Positions 1 through 11,410 are shown, counted from the first letter of the stretch. The stretch: 64,000 bases of DNA from Adiantum capillus-veneris (GCA_014529385.2 CM043953.1:81598338-81662337); one strand, 5' to 3'. Notes: generated from the sequence alone by a model not told the origin. Made by a program: numbers and translations.

Positions 1-331
1 GTTGGCGTCTCCTTATCATACGGCTCAACTTTGGCTTCTCTGTGGTCTCTAACTGTGCAATGTCAATGGGTTGTGGGATGCACCACATGACGCTTTGAAG
101 GTATTCACCCCAATTATCTACCAACTTTTGATGAACATCACATATCCCCATATAATTGAGCCATTGTGGTAAGTCCACCACAGCCTGGGCCTCTTCTAGT
201 CTGTAGCCTGTAGGCAACAAATTTTGGATAGTCTTTTTTGCCTACTCATCCTTTGTGAGTGGTCCGTATAGACCTCTACCTTTGTAATTTTTGTCTCGAC
301 TTGGATGGCCTACTCTAAATGAAGGCTTACA

Positions 332-1871
332 TTAGGGGGTGGGGACTCCATGTAAATTAGATTGGTAGGCATAGGGCTTGGCATTTTTGGTTCTTCTTGT
401 TGAGGAGTTTCCTGTTGATGTATGTTGCCTTGCCTGTTCCTCATGTTGATATATATGGTCCAACATTTCTATATCATTGTCTTGATCAAAGGTTTCTTCT
501 TTAGTAGTGGTTGCAGCGATTTGTTGGCGGTCAAATCTTCTTTTTGTCCTTAATTCTCTAGCAGAGGCACTTTCTTCAGCCTGATTTTCAGCCTTCATTG
601 TTTTAGGCTCCTCCCCTTCTATTCCTTCTTCTGCTAGTCTCTTTGATGTTTTGGCTAGTTTGTTCTTTGATCTTGGCCCTCATCATGTCTGACAAACTCT
701 GGGCGTGCTCTTCTTTTCTAAGTTTTTCTATCTCTTCTTCTTTGAGCAGCCTCCCTTTGTTTTTGCTTTCTTTCTTCTTTAGCTTTCTACTTTTTCTCTT
801 CTTCATCCTTAGCTCTTTTCTCTCTTTTCTCCACTCTCTTGGTGTATGCCGATACGAGCTTTCTTTCTTGCGTAGTGGGATCTAGTTGTTGGAGATCTAT
901 CTTTTCTATGTCAGTTTCTGATCCAACTAACTCATAGTTGGCGGCCCCTTCATCTCTAATGTACTATGATTGTGTTGTTTTCTTTGCCCTTGCTATCCTA
1001 GCAGATGTAGTAGGTGATGCCATCTTCTTTGCCTTGGGTTCTCTTACTCTTTCCACCCATTCATTTGAATTTGGGGCATCCACCAATGAATCTCGTTCTC
1101 CGACTAGACATGCCACAATCTTTGACAAAAATTTGACACCCCTAGGTGTGGCATGCCGGACGCCTTGGCTCGTTGCTTTTTCTCGACTACTGCTACAAGC
1201 TAGTCGAAGCCCCATTTGGCTAGATCAACAGGTACAAGCGTGTGATGTGGTACTATCTTTTGTATGGTTGATGCCAAAAAAATTTTGGCCTTGTGTATCT
1301 GGTTTGTCTATCAAAATGTAGGTGTTGATGCAGAACCCTCATTAAGTGTTTTGTCCTTCTTTCCTTGATGCTGCTAAGTGTAAGCAACTTCATGGTATTG
1401 AAGCCCTCATCAACATAGCCCTGGGGATTTATCGGTTCTCCCCTTGGTAGCTTCGTGATTTTTGACATGGCATCTTGGGTGATATCTACGGTTACCTTCT
1501 CTCCATCTTCCTTTGTGAGTGTTTTCGTCATCTTTTCTTCGTCTGCCTTTTGGAGAGTGGTGATCAGCTCATGAGCCCCATCTATAGTCAGCTCAAACTA
1601 TCGGCTTGGATAGAAAATCCTTGACTTCTAGCCTTGAGATAGCTCTGTCGGCATTTTGTGGTGTATATGAAATAGTGTTGAAATATTTTGGCATCTGTGT
1701 CTCCTCCCATCTTTTTCCTTGCTTGTATTTCCACACACAATTGAAAACTCTGAGGCCATGCTGTACTTGGATGGCCTCATCAACAAAACATGCCGTGGAC
1801 CATGTAATATGGTCCATGTCAACCTGATAGCTCTCCTTTTCTTCAAATTTATAGATGCTTCTGTGCCTCAT
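332..1871 (-). pseudogene. Degenerate gag-like ORF cluster of an LTR retrotransposon
   Basis: Five short open frames in one direction (1871-1593, 1531-1253, 1215-964, 806-603, 598-332) follow one another with only short gaps. The first is a globular stretch rich in W, Y and F, with 'HITWSTACFVDEAIQ' and 'VFNCVWKYKQGKRWEE'. The later ones are strongly charged and would form a coiled coil rich in K and E. This order, globular part then basic or coiled part, with a non-coding stretch of about 2.8 kb upstream, resembles the first ORF of a plant LTR retrotransposon. No zinc knuckle, protease or RT is visible before the window edge. I do not recognise the protein family; the gag reading rests on context and composition. 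Confidence 0.35.
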
Positions 1872-2616
1872 TTTTCCAGAAGTATTTGATCCTGTGACTA
1901 AAAACCAATTTTTAACTGGATAATCATCAAATGTCAGTCAATTGTGCAATTAGTACCCTCAAAGTTAGTTTGGCCCATATCTTGAGCTCAGGGTGTCCAA
2001 TTTTGGCATATGAGGAGTCATTGGGATCCCCTTGAGATGTACTCCATCATGTTCTACTCCAACCCTAGAAATCTGACAAGTGACAGTAACCACGATTGGT
2101 GTCAACTGTGTCAAATTTGATATTTTTCCACACATTTGGTATATTCATCTCTCCCTGATCCCATCCATGCTATGTATGATCAATTTGGACACCTAAAACC
2201 TCAAAGAAGGTCCAATCTGGACCCTTTCTGACTTGGTCTTTTCGGAGTCAAGTTTAAATTTTTGACCGTTGGCCTGCCTTTCTAACTTCATTTTTGTATT
2301 CTATTGTTCAAAATGGGTTCTCTAGATTGGCAACATGCCATAGCTATCAAGTTTCTTGGCTCAAATGCACTTTTTAGGTCACGTGGCAACAATCGCGGTA
2401 CCTGTCTGTGTCCATTTTTTGCATGAGTGGTACAATTGATTACCCTTGATGTGTAGAGTCTACTGCCACCCTTCATGGTCAATTTGGATCATTGGTTTGG
2501 TCATTACTTAGTTTTTCCTCTTGCCAGAAGTCCTGTTTGTTAAGCAAGCCCTTCCCGGTAGCTTCCTATGGTTATTTATGTCCTTCTGGGGGGCTAGGTT
2601 TTAAACTTTGCCCCAA

Positions 2617-2710
2617 GGGCTAGTCAATCTGCCTGTTTTCAAGAAAAATGCACTCAAAACGTAGGGCTAGCCAATCTGCCTGTTTTCAAGAAAAATGCAC
2701 TCAAAACACA
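2617..2710. repeat. 47-bp tandem duplication
   Basis: The unit starting 'GGGCTAGTCAATCTGCC' at 2617 is repeated at 2664 ('GGGCTAGCCAATCTGCC'). Both run through the same run 'TTTTCAAGAAAAATGCAC' with almost no difference. Confidence 0.9.
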
Positions 2711-4052
2711 CATCTATGATAAGTTGAAATATGGCCAACTTTTCACCCTATTCCTTATGGCAATTGGTTCCTTATGGTTAGTTCGAACTTTTGGACAATT
2801 TTTTTGCCTGGTTTTGCAATTTTCTCGGTTGTTAGACTCTGAAACTTGTAAATATTTGAGTGAAAATTCCTTGTTGGTCAATTTTGAGCAAATGAGGTGT
2901 CTATGGAATCCTCTTCACTTGTAGAACCTGTTGATACCAAAATTTGCATGGTCTAAGCCATGTGGCAGTTACCGTAGTCAGTGTCAACTGAGACCAATTT
3001 GCACAAAAATTATATGGATGGGTTCCTAATGCCAAGGAGATCATGTTGGGGCGCTACACCTATAGTTTGGCAACATGTACTCTGTGTGAGGGTAAAATTT
3101 GAGTTCCTCGGTATTCTATGTATTTTTGCTAAGTTTTAGGTATCCATTTGAGGTGCACATAGCCTCATTAGGATCCTCTTAAAAGGTGGACTTCCTCCTA
3201 GTATGCTCTTTTCATGATTTGGTGTTGAGTGGCAGCTACTGGCACGATGGGTGTCAGTGGCACATGTTGTTGACCTGGGCCATGTTTTTGCAATCCCCAT
3301 GCTTTGGGGGTCCTTTTGATGCCTTGCACCTGTCATTTGGACTTTTCTACCACTCACTTTCTATGTGAGGTTCATATACCCTGTTTTTGTGTTTTTGGTC
3401 AGTGGGTTAGTTTTTGGCATGCATGCACATGTTTTATAAGCATCATAGAACTCACCTCTAGCTCCACTCGCTATGGGGATGTGTACGCATATGGGCTCCC
3501 CGAAGGTCCCGCGTGCTCACTCGCTCGCTCACTCCCACACAGTCGCTATGTGAAAATGACTAGAAAATCCGCATAAGTTAGTATATCTGCCTAGTGCTTC
3601 CGGAAACCCATTTTCCTTTTTGATCCCATCATTCCCTGTGCATACCTTAAATTTTTGCCGGATCTTCAATTTCCGCATTTGAACTTCGTATGTTCCAGCA
3701 CACAGGTTTATCTTTTAGGCCATGTTCGTATTTAGGTCAAAATTTGACGTCTTTCATTTGCTTCCAAACTCTTTTTGTGAGTTCCTTCTGTTATGGTATT
3801 TTGTTGTTTGGCTTCATATTCTTCATTAATTTTTTGGATTTTTTAATAAGATTTTAAATTTTTTTCCAAAAAGGTACTTGAAAAACTATGATAAAATCCA
3901 TAATTTAGCAAAATAAAGCCAAAAATTACCCAAAATTAAATAAATTATGCTCGGCTTAGGAAAATAAGTTTTCTACTATGTACAAAGTGTTGAAGCCATC
4001 ATTGGTCTCTTTTTATGCCTTTTCTCAATTTTTGACCAAGGTTGATCATATA

Positions 4053-4257
4053 ATTAGAGTCAAAATACGAAAAGGTTTTATGTGTGGAGTATATACAAGA
4101 TTTTGGGGTTACTATTGGCCCCATCATGACCTAATCCCCCTTTACTTACTTTTCTATTAGAGTCAAAATACGAAAAGGTTTCATGTGTGGAGTATATACA
4201 AGAATTTGGGGTTACTATTGGCCCCGCCATGACTTGATCCTGCTTTCCTTACTTTTC
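4053..4257. repeat. 103-bp tandem duplication
   Basis: The unit starting 'ATTAGAGTCAAAATACG' at 4053 recurs at 4156 with a handful of substitutions. Each copy passes through 'GGGGTTACTATTGGCCCC' and ends in 'CTTACTTTT'. It lies in non-coding DNA downstream of element 1. Confidence 0.9.
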
Positions 4258-4667
4258 AGGCATTGCTTAGAATTTTTACAAAAATCAAATCTTAATAAAG
4301 CACAACAAGGTTTAAACCATTGTAAGACAGTTCTTGGTAATATATGTAAAACCTTTTTCCATGAGTTTCGTCACGTCTTTCGTCATGTCTCCCCCCCTCC
4401 AATGTCTTTTGTCATGTCTCCCCTCTCCGTGTCTGAGTCCTCTTCAACAAATTGGAAATTATGGATTCGAGGTGGGTGGAGCCATATTTTTGGGCCCATA
4501 TAGCTTTTGTTGGAGTAGTGCAACACGTGCTTTCATAAGTATCTGGAAAAATTTGACAAGATCGGCTGTGCTGATGATTTGCATGGGTTGTTTTGGTCGC
4601 CATACTTCATGTTTCTACAGTTTCTTATCATGCCTATGGATTTGATGGTTGCCTTGTGTTTTTGTAA

Positions 4668-5760
4668 CTAGAGTCTAGATCCAAAGCTGATGTTTTTGTG
4701 CTTGGCATAACTTTTTGGTACCCAGACTTGCTTTGTTGACTTTGTTGGTCGTGGATTTGCCAAGTGATGCTTGGTTGGTGTGTTTGGCCCCGTAGAGGGA
4801 TTCAATTTAATGCACTAAGGGATCCAAATAAGCTTCTATCTTTTTTGAGCTTGAACCAATTTCTTTGGAACCCATATTTTTGTGATAGATGCAAGGGTGT
4901 TCTGTATGGGCATGTGAGATGATACCCAAGTCTTTTCTAGTTTATGGGTCTTGAGTGAATATTCTGCATATATCTCATCTTTCCTGACCCAAAACTGCTT
5001 TGTTTTGAGCTGTTGCTTTGATATCCATCTCTCTCTTTTGTTTGTCGTTTGTCTTGTCGATTTTGGTGTGGATGAGGCTGTTGTCATCTTTAAGTGGTGT
5101 GTTGGCATTTGTGGAGATTCTTTGGAAATCCATTGCATGTTTCCTATAGGCAAGGGTTTTTTGCCCTTGTCAATAGTCTTTTCTGTTGTTGGCTCTGTTT
5201 TTGTGACTTTAGTCAATGGAACCGTTTGCCTCTCTGATTCATTCCAAATTTGTACTAGATCAAACTTCCAATCCATCTGACCATTGTACAACCTTTGCCA
5301 TGGTTGTCCAAACAATAGTTTGTGTTGGTTTTGATGGTCTTCTACCACATAAAATCTGTTCAAGTAGACATTTTGATTGATTTGAACAAATAAGGTTACC
5401 AACCCTAATACTTTGATCTTGTGATTAGTATAGCTCTGGATCTCAAGTGATGTTGTTTGAAGCGCTCCGTCTTGACCAAGCTGTGTATATAAGCTGAGAG
5501 AAATGACATTTTGTTGGGCTCCTATATTGAGTAGGGTGGTAGTTTCTACTTGGTTGTTACCAATCTTGACTTTGATTACTGGATCCACTCTATCTTCTTT
5601 GAATTCTTTTACGAAAATAGCATTCCGCAATAGTCTCCCATGTTGTTGTTGTTGTCGTAGAAGCCTTTGTTTAGCCATTCGTGCCGTAGCTTTTCTCTGT
5701 GCTTCTTCAAAAATCCGCTGCTTTTCTTTTGTTCGTTGTTTTTCATTGTGAATCCGCTAT
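4668..5760 (-). pseudogene. ORF3: second aspartic-protease-like domain plus W-x-P-K repeat tail
   Basis: This frame continues directly from the integrase C-terminus; only a TAG near 5760 separates them, so it may once have been the tail of the polyprotein. It opens with a Q/R-rich helix, then a retropepsin-like domain (5600-5310) with 'TTLLNIGAQQNVISLSLY' and 'LLFGQPWQRLYNGQMDW'. The catalytic D[ST]G triad reads N-I-G, so this copy should be inactive. The rest is a low-complexity tail in which W-[IV]-x-K motifs recur (QWISK, RWISK, FWVRK, IWVPKK, VWVPK). Two stops (one at 4836) interrupt the tail, which ends at a TAG at 4668. A protease-like domain after integrase is unusual for plant gypsy elements. 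Known: clan AA fold. Inferred: role in the element. Confidence 0.6.
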
Positions 5761-6350
5761 AGGATTTCCTCGGTTAGTGGTACATGATGCTTCTTGAGTC
5801 TGCATCCACTAATCCAGTTAGGCATTTCTTCTTCGTCTAATGTTTCAAGTTTGACGGCCTCGCTTGGTGACAAAATTTTATCACAAAGGGTCCCATGCCT
5901 CGCTTTTTGAGTTTTTTAGCATGTTGTTTCAGGGTATACACCAAGTCGTAATCCCCCGTTTTAAATTCTTTTGTCTGCACATGCTTGTCAAATAACTATT
6001 TCTGGTGTCTTTTCTGAGTGTAGATAGATGCGACAGCGTGAAGGCGTAGCTCATCTAGCTTTTCCAAATCATCTAATCTTGATGACAATTCATGACATGG
6101 CCACTCTATTTGTTTAGCTACTCTCAGGGTTGGGATTAAGAATTCAATTGGCAAAATAGCATTACGCGACCAAACACATATTGTAGGGTGTTGTTCCAAT
6201 GGATGTCTTTTAGGCCACTCTATGTGCCCATAAAGTAGAATATTTCTAGTCCCAATTTGTATGTGCTTCTGTCACAATTTTTGTCAGTACTCTGCAGAGT
6301 GTTTTATTGGTAGCTTCTGCCTGTCCATTGGCACCAATGTTGGTTGACCA
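5761..6350 (-). pseudogene. Integrase remnant of element 1
   Basis: Near 6310 the minus strand encodes 'NGQAEATNKTLCRVLTKI', the helix that carries the catalytic glutamate of the DD35E integrase core. The frame 6199-5996 then gives 'ILPIEFLIPTLRVAKQIEW', typical of the end of the core, and 'WISGCRLKKHH' near 5820-5790 looks like the C-terminal domain. The zinc-binding HHCC region and the two catalytic aspartates are absent: RNase H sequence ('KADNLARL') runs straight into the last part of the core. The element lost the first half of integrase by internal deletion and also carries frameshifts. Confidence 0.75.
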
Positions 6351-7744
6351 TCGCAATCGGACGATGTAGCCTAGCGAGATTATCTGCTTTGAGGTGTGTT
6401 TTGCCCTTCTTTACCACAACCGTAAAATCAAACTCAAGCAATATGATGAACCAACGAACAATTCTTCCTGTATTGCAAGATTTGTTTACTAGATACTAGA
6501 GGGCTTGGTGATCTGTGAAGAAGACAATTTTTGTAGCCAAGAGATAATGGCTAAATTTATTTACAAAATATATCATTCCTAACCCTTCTAATTTTGTGGT
6601 TGTGTAATTCTTTTCTGCACTGTTCAAATGTGGACTAGCATAGCAAACTGGGAAGTCCATTGCTCCTTCTCCTGGTTGAGCCAAGATACATCCTATAGCA
6701 AATGTCGAGGCATCAATGTGAACATGGAATATTTTGTGTCAATCTGGTGCATTGAGTATCGATGGTGATATAAGCGCATCCTTAAGTTTTGTGAATGACT
6801 CCTCACACTCTTTTGTCCAATCAAAGACAACTATCAACCTATACAAGGGCTATGCAATGACTGCATACATGTGTATGAACTGTCAGTAGTATCCACATTG
6901 TCCCTTGAAGGATTGTACATGTTTGGCATTAGTTGGCCTTGGCATTTCCACAATCACCTTGATCTTGTCTTGATCTGTAAGATACCATTTTCAGAGACAA
7001 TATATCCCAAGTTTCTGGCATGTCTTACCATGAAGACACATTTTGCAGGGTTTAGGCAGATTCTATAAGTTCTCCACTTCTCAAATACTTTTCCAAGATA
7101 CTCAATGTGCTCTATCCTAAGGATAGAGTGAACACAAAGGTCATCCATGTAAATTTCTAGAATATCTGCAAGCATTCTTTGAAAGCATGTGTCATTAGCC
7201 TTTGGAATGTGGTCGATCCATTGGTCAAGCCAAAAGGCATTACCTTGTACATTGTAGATTCCCCATTCCATAGCAAATTTTGTTTTGTATTGATCTTCTA
7301 CCGCGATAGCCAAATTGATCAATACAATCAATCTAAAAATGAGTAGGCTTGTTTTTTCGTCACCCGTTCGAGCACATGTTCCATGATTGGCAAGGGATAG
7401 TTATTCCTTATGGTGCATCATTCAGCTTTTTGAGATTCACACATACATGTAATTTCCCATGTTTCTTGGGGACAACCACAATGGGTGATACCCAATCAGT
7501 GTGTTCAATCTCGTAAATGAATTTTTGCTTCTTTAAACTTATCAATCTCCTCTTTAATTTGTTTGGCAAATGTGTCATTATAAGTATAGGGACATTGTCT
7601 GCAGGATTTGGCATCGGGCTTCAAGAAAACCATGTGTTGACATATGGATGGATCCACTCCCTTGAGGTCCTTGTATAACCATGCAAAAACATCTCTATAC
7701 TCTTTGAGGAGTTGGATGACCAGCTCCTCTTCTTCTGTGCTCAA
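6350..7744 (-). pseudogene. Reverse transcriptase and RNase H remnant of element 1
   Basis: Three frames hold RT. At 7744-7505 is the connection 'EYRDVFAWLYKDLKGVDPS'. At 7614-7408 is 'DWVSPIVVVPKKHGKLHV', with CVNLKKLN where CVDYRKLN is usual. At 7331-6954 is the active-site motif 'EIYMDDLCVHS' (YMDD at 7140-7151), followed by the thumb ('NPAKCVFMVRHARNLGYIV'). RNase H follows at 6684-6496 with 'FPVCYASPHLNSAEKNYTTT' and 'HYLLATKIVFFTDHQAL'. The RT motif before the YMDD box is scrambled and the frame changes at least three times. RT copies element RNA into cDNA and RNase H removes the RNA; neither can be made from this copy. Confidence 0.85.
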
Positions 7745-8145
7745 ATCCGTTCCTATGTAGATTGGTCTTGCAGCCTCTCCAGGTTCCGCTAGATCTATTT
7801 GTTCTGCATTTTATGGGCCATCATAGCATTCATTTCCTCTTTTCTCCCTGATTGGTTGAGTGGTCACTATTTTCATGTCTTGGATAGTGAGTTTCCGATA
7901 GTGGGAAGGGACATCCATATTTTCTATCTTGGTGCTCTCTCCTTCCTCACTCTCTATCTCAGTGCTCCAACTTCTTTTAACGTTCTCTTGAGTTCTTGGT
8001 ATTTCTTTTTACGCTCGACCTTAGTCTATTTTGGTTCTCCGAACTCGTCCATCCCTGGTTGTTTTGGCTTCTTTTGTTTTGTTTCCTTTTCCGCCTTTTG
8101 AGCTTGCTTCCTCAATCTCTAAATACCCTCTTTTGTTTTTGTGGA

Positions 8146-8583
8146 CTATGTTTGTGTGAACCGACCTGAGATTTTTTCTTTTACACAATCTTCTGCCTTT
8201 ACAAGCATCAGGAATCGTGTTTTACTTTTTACTTTTGGCATCGGATTTCCTCTGACCATGTTCAAGGTTCTTTTTCTTGTGTAGTGTTGTTGCTGTCTGT
8301 GTTTTTTATTTGGAAAGTCATAAAATCTAACATCCATAATGGTCTCTTCTTGATCGCTAGGGTTGTCAGAGCATTCGCCATCTGCGTCGTTCTCATACTT
8401 GAAATGCTCTAGAGAGTCATAAAACAATTCTTCCTCTCCATCCTCGTCTTGTTTTCTTAGTTTGGGTTTATTTGAGGCTTGTCTCTCACCCTCTTCCTCA
8501 ACTACATTGACCATGTAGCCATCCTTGTCACAGAACTTTGTCGTGAGACCGTCGACCACTGCGCACACATCCAAAGTTGCCAA
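8146..8583 (-). pseudogene. Acidic linker between protease and RT of element 1
   Basis: An open frame of 145 codons with an E/D-rich stretch ('DEDGEEELFYDSLEHF') and a basic end. Its start 'ATLDVCAVVDGLTTKFCD' matches element 2 at 42480-42370, where the cysteine codon is replaced by TGA. After 'YDSLEHF' the two elements diverge: this one goes on to RT, element 2 goes to the W-x-P-K tail. No known domain. The region 7745-8145 is degraded linker or RT N-terminal DNA without a clear motif. Confidence 0.6.
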
Positions 8584-8761
8584 AATGTGTTCCCATCCTA
8601 AAGGCTCTAGTTCTTTTTCGGTAAATGGATTTGAGATGTAGTGTTTGTCTTATAAGGACCTTTCTAAGATACTTCTTTGTGCTTTAAGCTTCCACAATCT
8701 GAAGCTTCGCACATCCATAGTTGTTTGGACTTTCCTAACCATACTAGAAGTCCACATCGTG

Positions 8762-9552
8762 CTAATGTAGCTGAATCAAACTCCTCAACATGGTTCTTGT
8801 TACATCCTTGTAACTATGGTCTTTTATATTTATTATGGTTTTTGTTTCCATGTTTCTCAGGTATATATGGTCATAACCCCAATCTTGGACCATTTTTAAC
8901 TGTTTCATGAATGGTCCTCCAAGTATGATGTTGTAATTGTTCTTCTTGCCAAAACTGACAATAGCAAATGTATGCTCATATTCAATTCCGCAAGAGATGA
9001 CAATTACTTTCTCTAGAAGACCTAGGGGTTTCTCCATACTCATCTGCAAGTTTTAGTTTCATTATTGTTGCTCTTAAAGCAGGTTTTCTCCATTTATTTC
9101 CATGTTTTTTTTGTAGCTATGGCTACTCCAGCCCCACTGTCAAGAATTTCCATGGTGGTGACACCTTGAAATTCTACAAGAAGAGTCGTGTTGCCATCTT
9201 CCATTTCATAGTATTCTCCGACTTTGTTAAAAGGCACGGGCCTCGTAGTAAGGTAAGGTTTTTTGAGCTCTCGAATTACTTTTTGAATTCGTGACGAAGG
9301 ATCCTTTACACCAAAAACTTTTAGACAGCTTCCTACTATCATCCACATGTTTGGTCATATTCGTAGCAGCTCAATTAACGTTATTGTGCATGTCATTGGT
9401 GTTGAAAAAATGTCTATCAACCCCTTAGACTCGATGACTTTCTTGGGAGAGAGTCTCTGGGATGGGAGTGCGACCACATTTGATTTGGTTTCGTGCTCTC
9501 TTATATAGGATGGCGGTGTTTTTTGCGAAAGAGATTGGTGAGCTTTCCACAA
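8762..9552 (-). pseudogene. Aspartic protease (PR) region of element 1
   Basis: Frames 9552-9355, 9348-9094 and 9049-8762 are successive parts of one region that is continuous in element 2. The catalytic motif is intact ('EILDSGAGVAIATKK', DSGA). The substrate-flap and C-terminal part reads 'YNIILGGPFMKQLKMVQDW', the usual I-[IL]-LG-x-PF signature of plant gypsy proteases. The domain cuts the Gag-Pol polyprotein in the virus-like particle. Frameshifts near 9350 and 9070 break it. Confidence 0.8.
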
Positions 9553-9995
9553 GTTTTGCTAACTTTTTTGTTCGATGCTAGGTACATCGGTCTTTGGTTC
9601 TTCTATGATGGGTTCGTCTACCGCTTTTTGAGCTTGGCTCTTGTGATCACTTGGATTGGTATCATAGTTTTGTTGTCTGACCCACTACTAGATGGTATTG
9701 CCTCTAGTATATTCAATGTAACTTTTGCTCCTTTGTTCGGGTTCTTTAGGAAATCGGGGATCAAATAAGTGATCCCACACTTAAGGCAATATGCATTCAC
9801 CCTTATGATTTTATCATGAGGACAGTCTCTCATCAGGTGGTCACCGCCACACTTATAACAAGACGTCTTGGGTTGTTGAGGTGCTCCTTGAATAGCCCTC
9901 TGCTGATAAGAAGGTCTCGATCCCGCTAATCCCCCAATTGATATAAATAGAGATGTGCTATTTCTCAAAGCTCTCAAGCAGTGAAGAATCTCCAT
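9553..9995 (-). pseudogene. Gag C-terminus with two zinc knuckles (element 1)
   Basis: The frame ends in two CCHC-type knuckles spaced by about 20 residues. The first, 'CYKCGGDHLMRDC', is intact; in the second, 'CLKCGITYLIPDF', the histidine and the last cysteine are lost. Both have three, not four, residues between the second Cys and the His (CX2CX3HX4C). Knuckles of this type bind the element RNA for packaging. The upstream half of gag is missing or unrecognisable. Confidence 0.75.
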
Positions 9996-11149
9996 CTCGC
10001 CATCTCCTTATGAAAGTCTCCATCACTTGCATCACCATTGATGCATGCTAAAGACAGACCCACCAGTCCTTCTTGTATGTTGTGTTGTCCACACAAGTCT
10101 CCCCATCATCATTGACCTCGTGGTTGCGTGCTCCAACACTCCAAGACTCTGTATCTGTTACCAACTGACATGTGATCTCCCCTGCTCAATTTTTTTGCTC
10201 GTAGCCCACATCCCTACCTCACACTCAATAACAAACCGACACAGCCGTATTGCTGCAGCTAGCTCAAAACCACCATTGATTTGATATGAGGACGTCATCA
10301 AACTAGTTGTGTGTCGCCCTCTACAGAACTGCAGCCCATTGCCTGCATGCTATTGTTCCACGTGGCTAGTGGAGCTTGCCACAACCCCCATAAGCCTCAC
10401 GCACACGAAGGGTCACTTGAGCTGTAAGTTTCATTCTTAAAGGTCATGTTCCCACCAAAGAGTCTAAAAAAAGAGCTATTTGTGAAAATTCCTATGGAGT
10501 TTATTCAAAGGATATACTTATAAGCTCAAACAATGTAGCACTAAGCACAACGATGGACGCATTGTGACTTACCCCTTTGCAGAAAATACTTTGCACTTGT
10601 GTCTGCCAAATTTCACCACTTGGGGATTAGGGCATCACTAATTGCAATGTATGCAGTACTTATGTACAAAGGCACCACACATATGATCACGGGTTATAGA
10701 CCTTGCCATACGCAGCACATGATGGTAAGACCACCCATCATCATTAACACACACACACACACACACACACACAAGAATCACAATGTAATGTATGTATATT
10801 TTACTCCATTTGCCATGGAGATTGCATCCTTGTCAAACGAGACCTATAACGAACGACGTGACTATATGAAGAAGATTACACCAACATCACGACATCAAAA
10901 TAAAAACGGCGAAGGGGATGACAACGAAAACCTCTCTTCTTCAATGAATAAAACTTTATGACATGAATTATTTTGTATTACCATAGGTCTACCTTGTGAG
11001 CCTAGGATGGCTACTATTGAACCATAGGTGATGAACCGCCATGATGAATCATGTACTAGACCTAGACGTATCAGTAGAGCCTAGGAGTACACTATGACAT
11101 GAAAATACATTTTTGTATTTTGCCCCAAGCGTTGGCTTAAGAGGGCAAT
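9996..11149. other. No gene seen; short (AC)n tract
   Basis: Frames here are short and lack recognisable motifs. There is an (AC)n tract at 10747-10773. The last 150 bases before 11150 would be the internal 3' end of the copia-like element whose LTR follows, but no RNase H motif could be read. Confidence 0.4.
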
Positions 11150-11333
11150 TGTTAGGGTAAGCCCACCCTTGTGGCACCACATGGGAAAGATCCCTTGTGT
11201 ACTAGGCAGAGATAAATGATGAGATGGTCCAATAGCAAGAGGATGCAATCTCTCTAGCTAATGATTGTAAAGCACCAAACCTATTTGAGAGACTATTCTC
11301 TAATTAATCCAGCGCACTGAGTGCTATCATTGT

Positions 11334-11377
<44 letters not shown>

Positions 11378-11410
11378 TGGGCTTGCTCTTGGCATAACCT
11401 AACCCTAACA
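11150..11410 (+). mobile_element. Probable copia-type LTR, 261 bp
   Basis: The segment starts 'TGTTAGGGTAAGCC' and ends 'AACCTAACCCTAACA', so it has TG...CA ends within the inverted repeat TGTTAGGGT/ACCCTAACA. A purine-rich stretch ('AAGAGGGCAA') lies directly upstream, as a polypurine tract would beside a 3' LTR. No 5-bp target duplication is visible (GGCAA before, CCATG after), which fits a 3' LTR rather than a solo LTR. It contains a (CT)n tract at 11341-11373. Confidence 0.55.

Larger units (their letters stand above)
1872..4667. other. Non-coding stretch, probably retrotransposon LTR or leader DNA
   Basis: No credible coding frame on either strand. It lies between the end of element 1 (ORF3 stops at 4668) and the gag-like cluster below 1871, where the 3' LTR of element 1 and the leader of a following element would be expected. 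I could not find matching LTR ends, a PBS or a PPT. It contains two short tandem duplications, listed separately. Confidence 0.5.
4668..9995 (-). mobile_element. Decayed Ty3/gypsy retrotransposon (element 1)
   Basis: Reading the minus strand from 9995 down, the order is gag C-terminus with zinc knuckles, aspartic protease, an acidic linker, reverse transcriptase, RNase H, an integrase remnant and a further ORF (ORF3). RT before integrase is the Ty3/gypsy order. The frame shifts several times (for example between 9552, 9348, 9049 and 8583) and many stops interrupt it, so it cannot make Pol. Its gag, protease and linker match element 2 at 41284-46227, so the two belong to one family. No LTRs could be assigned. 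Confidence 0.85.

Noticed and set aside
11390-11410. Interstitial telomere repeat (AACCTAACCCTAACA)
   Set aside because: Only about two units, and fully explained as the LTR terminus with its inverted partner at 11150.
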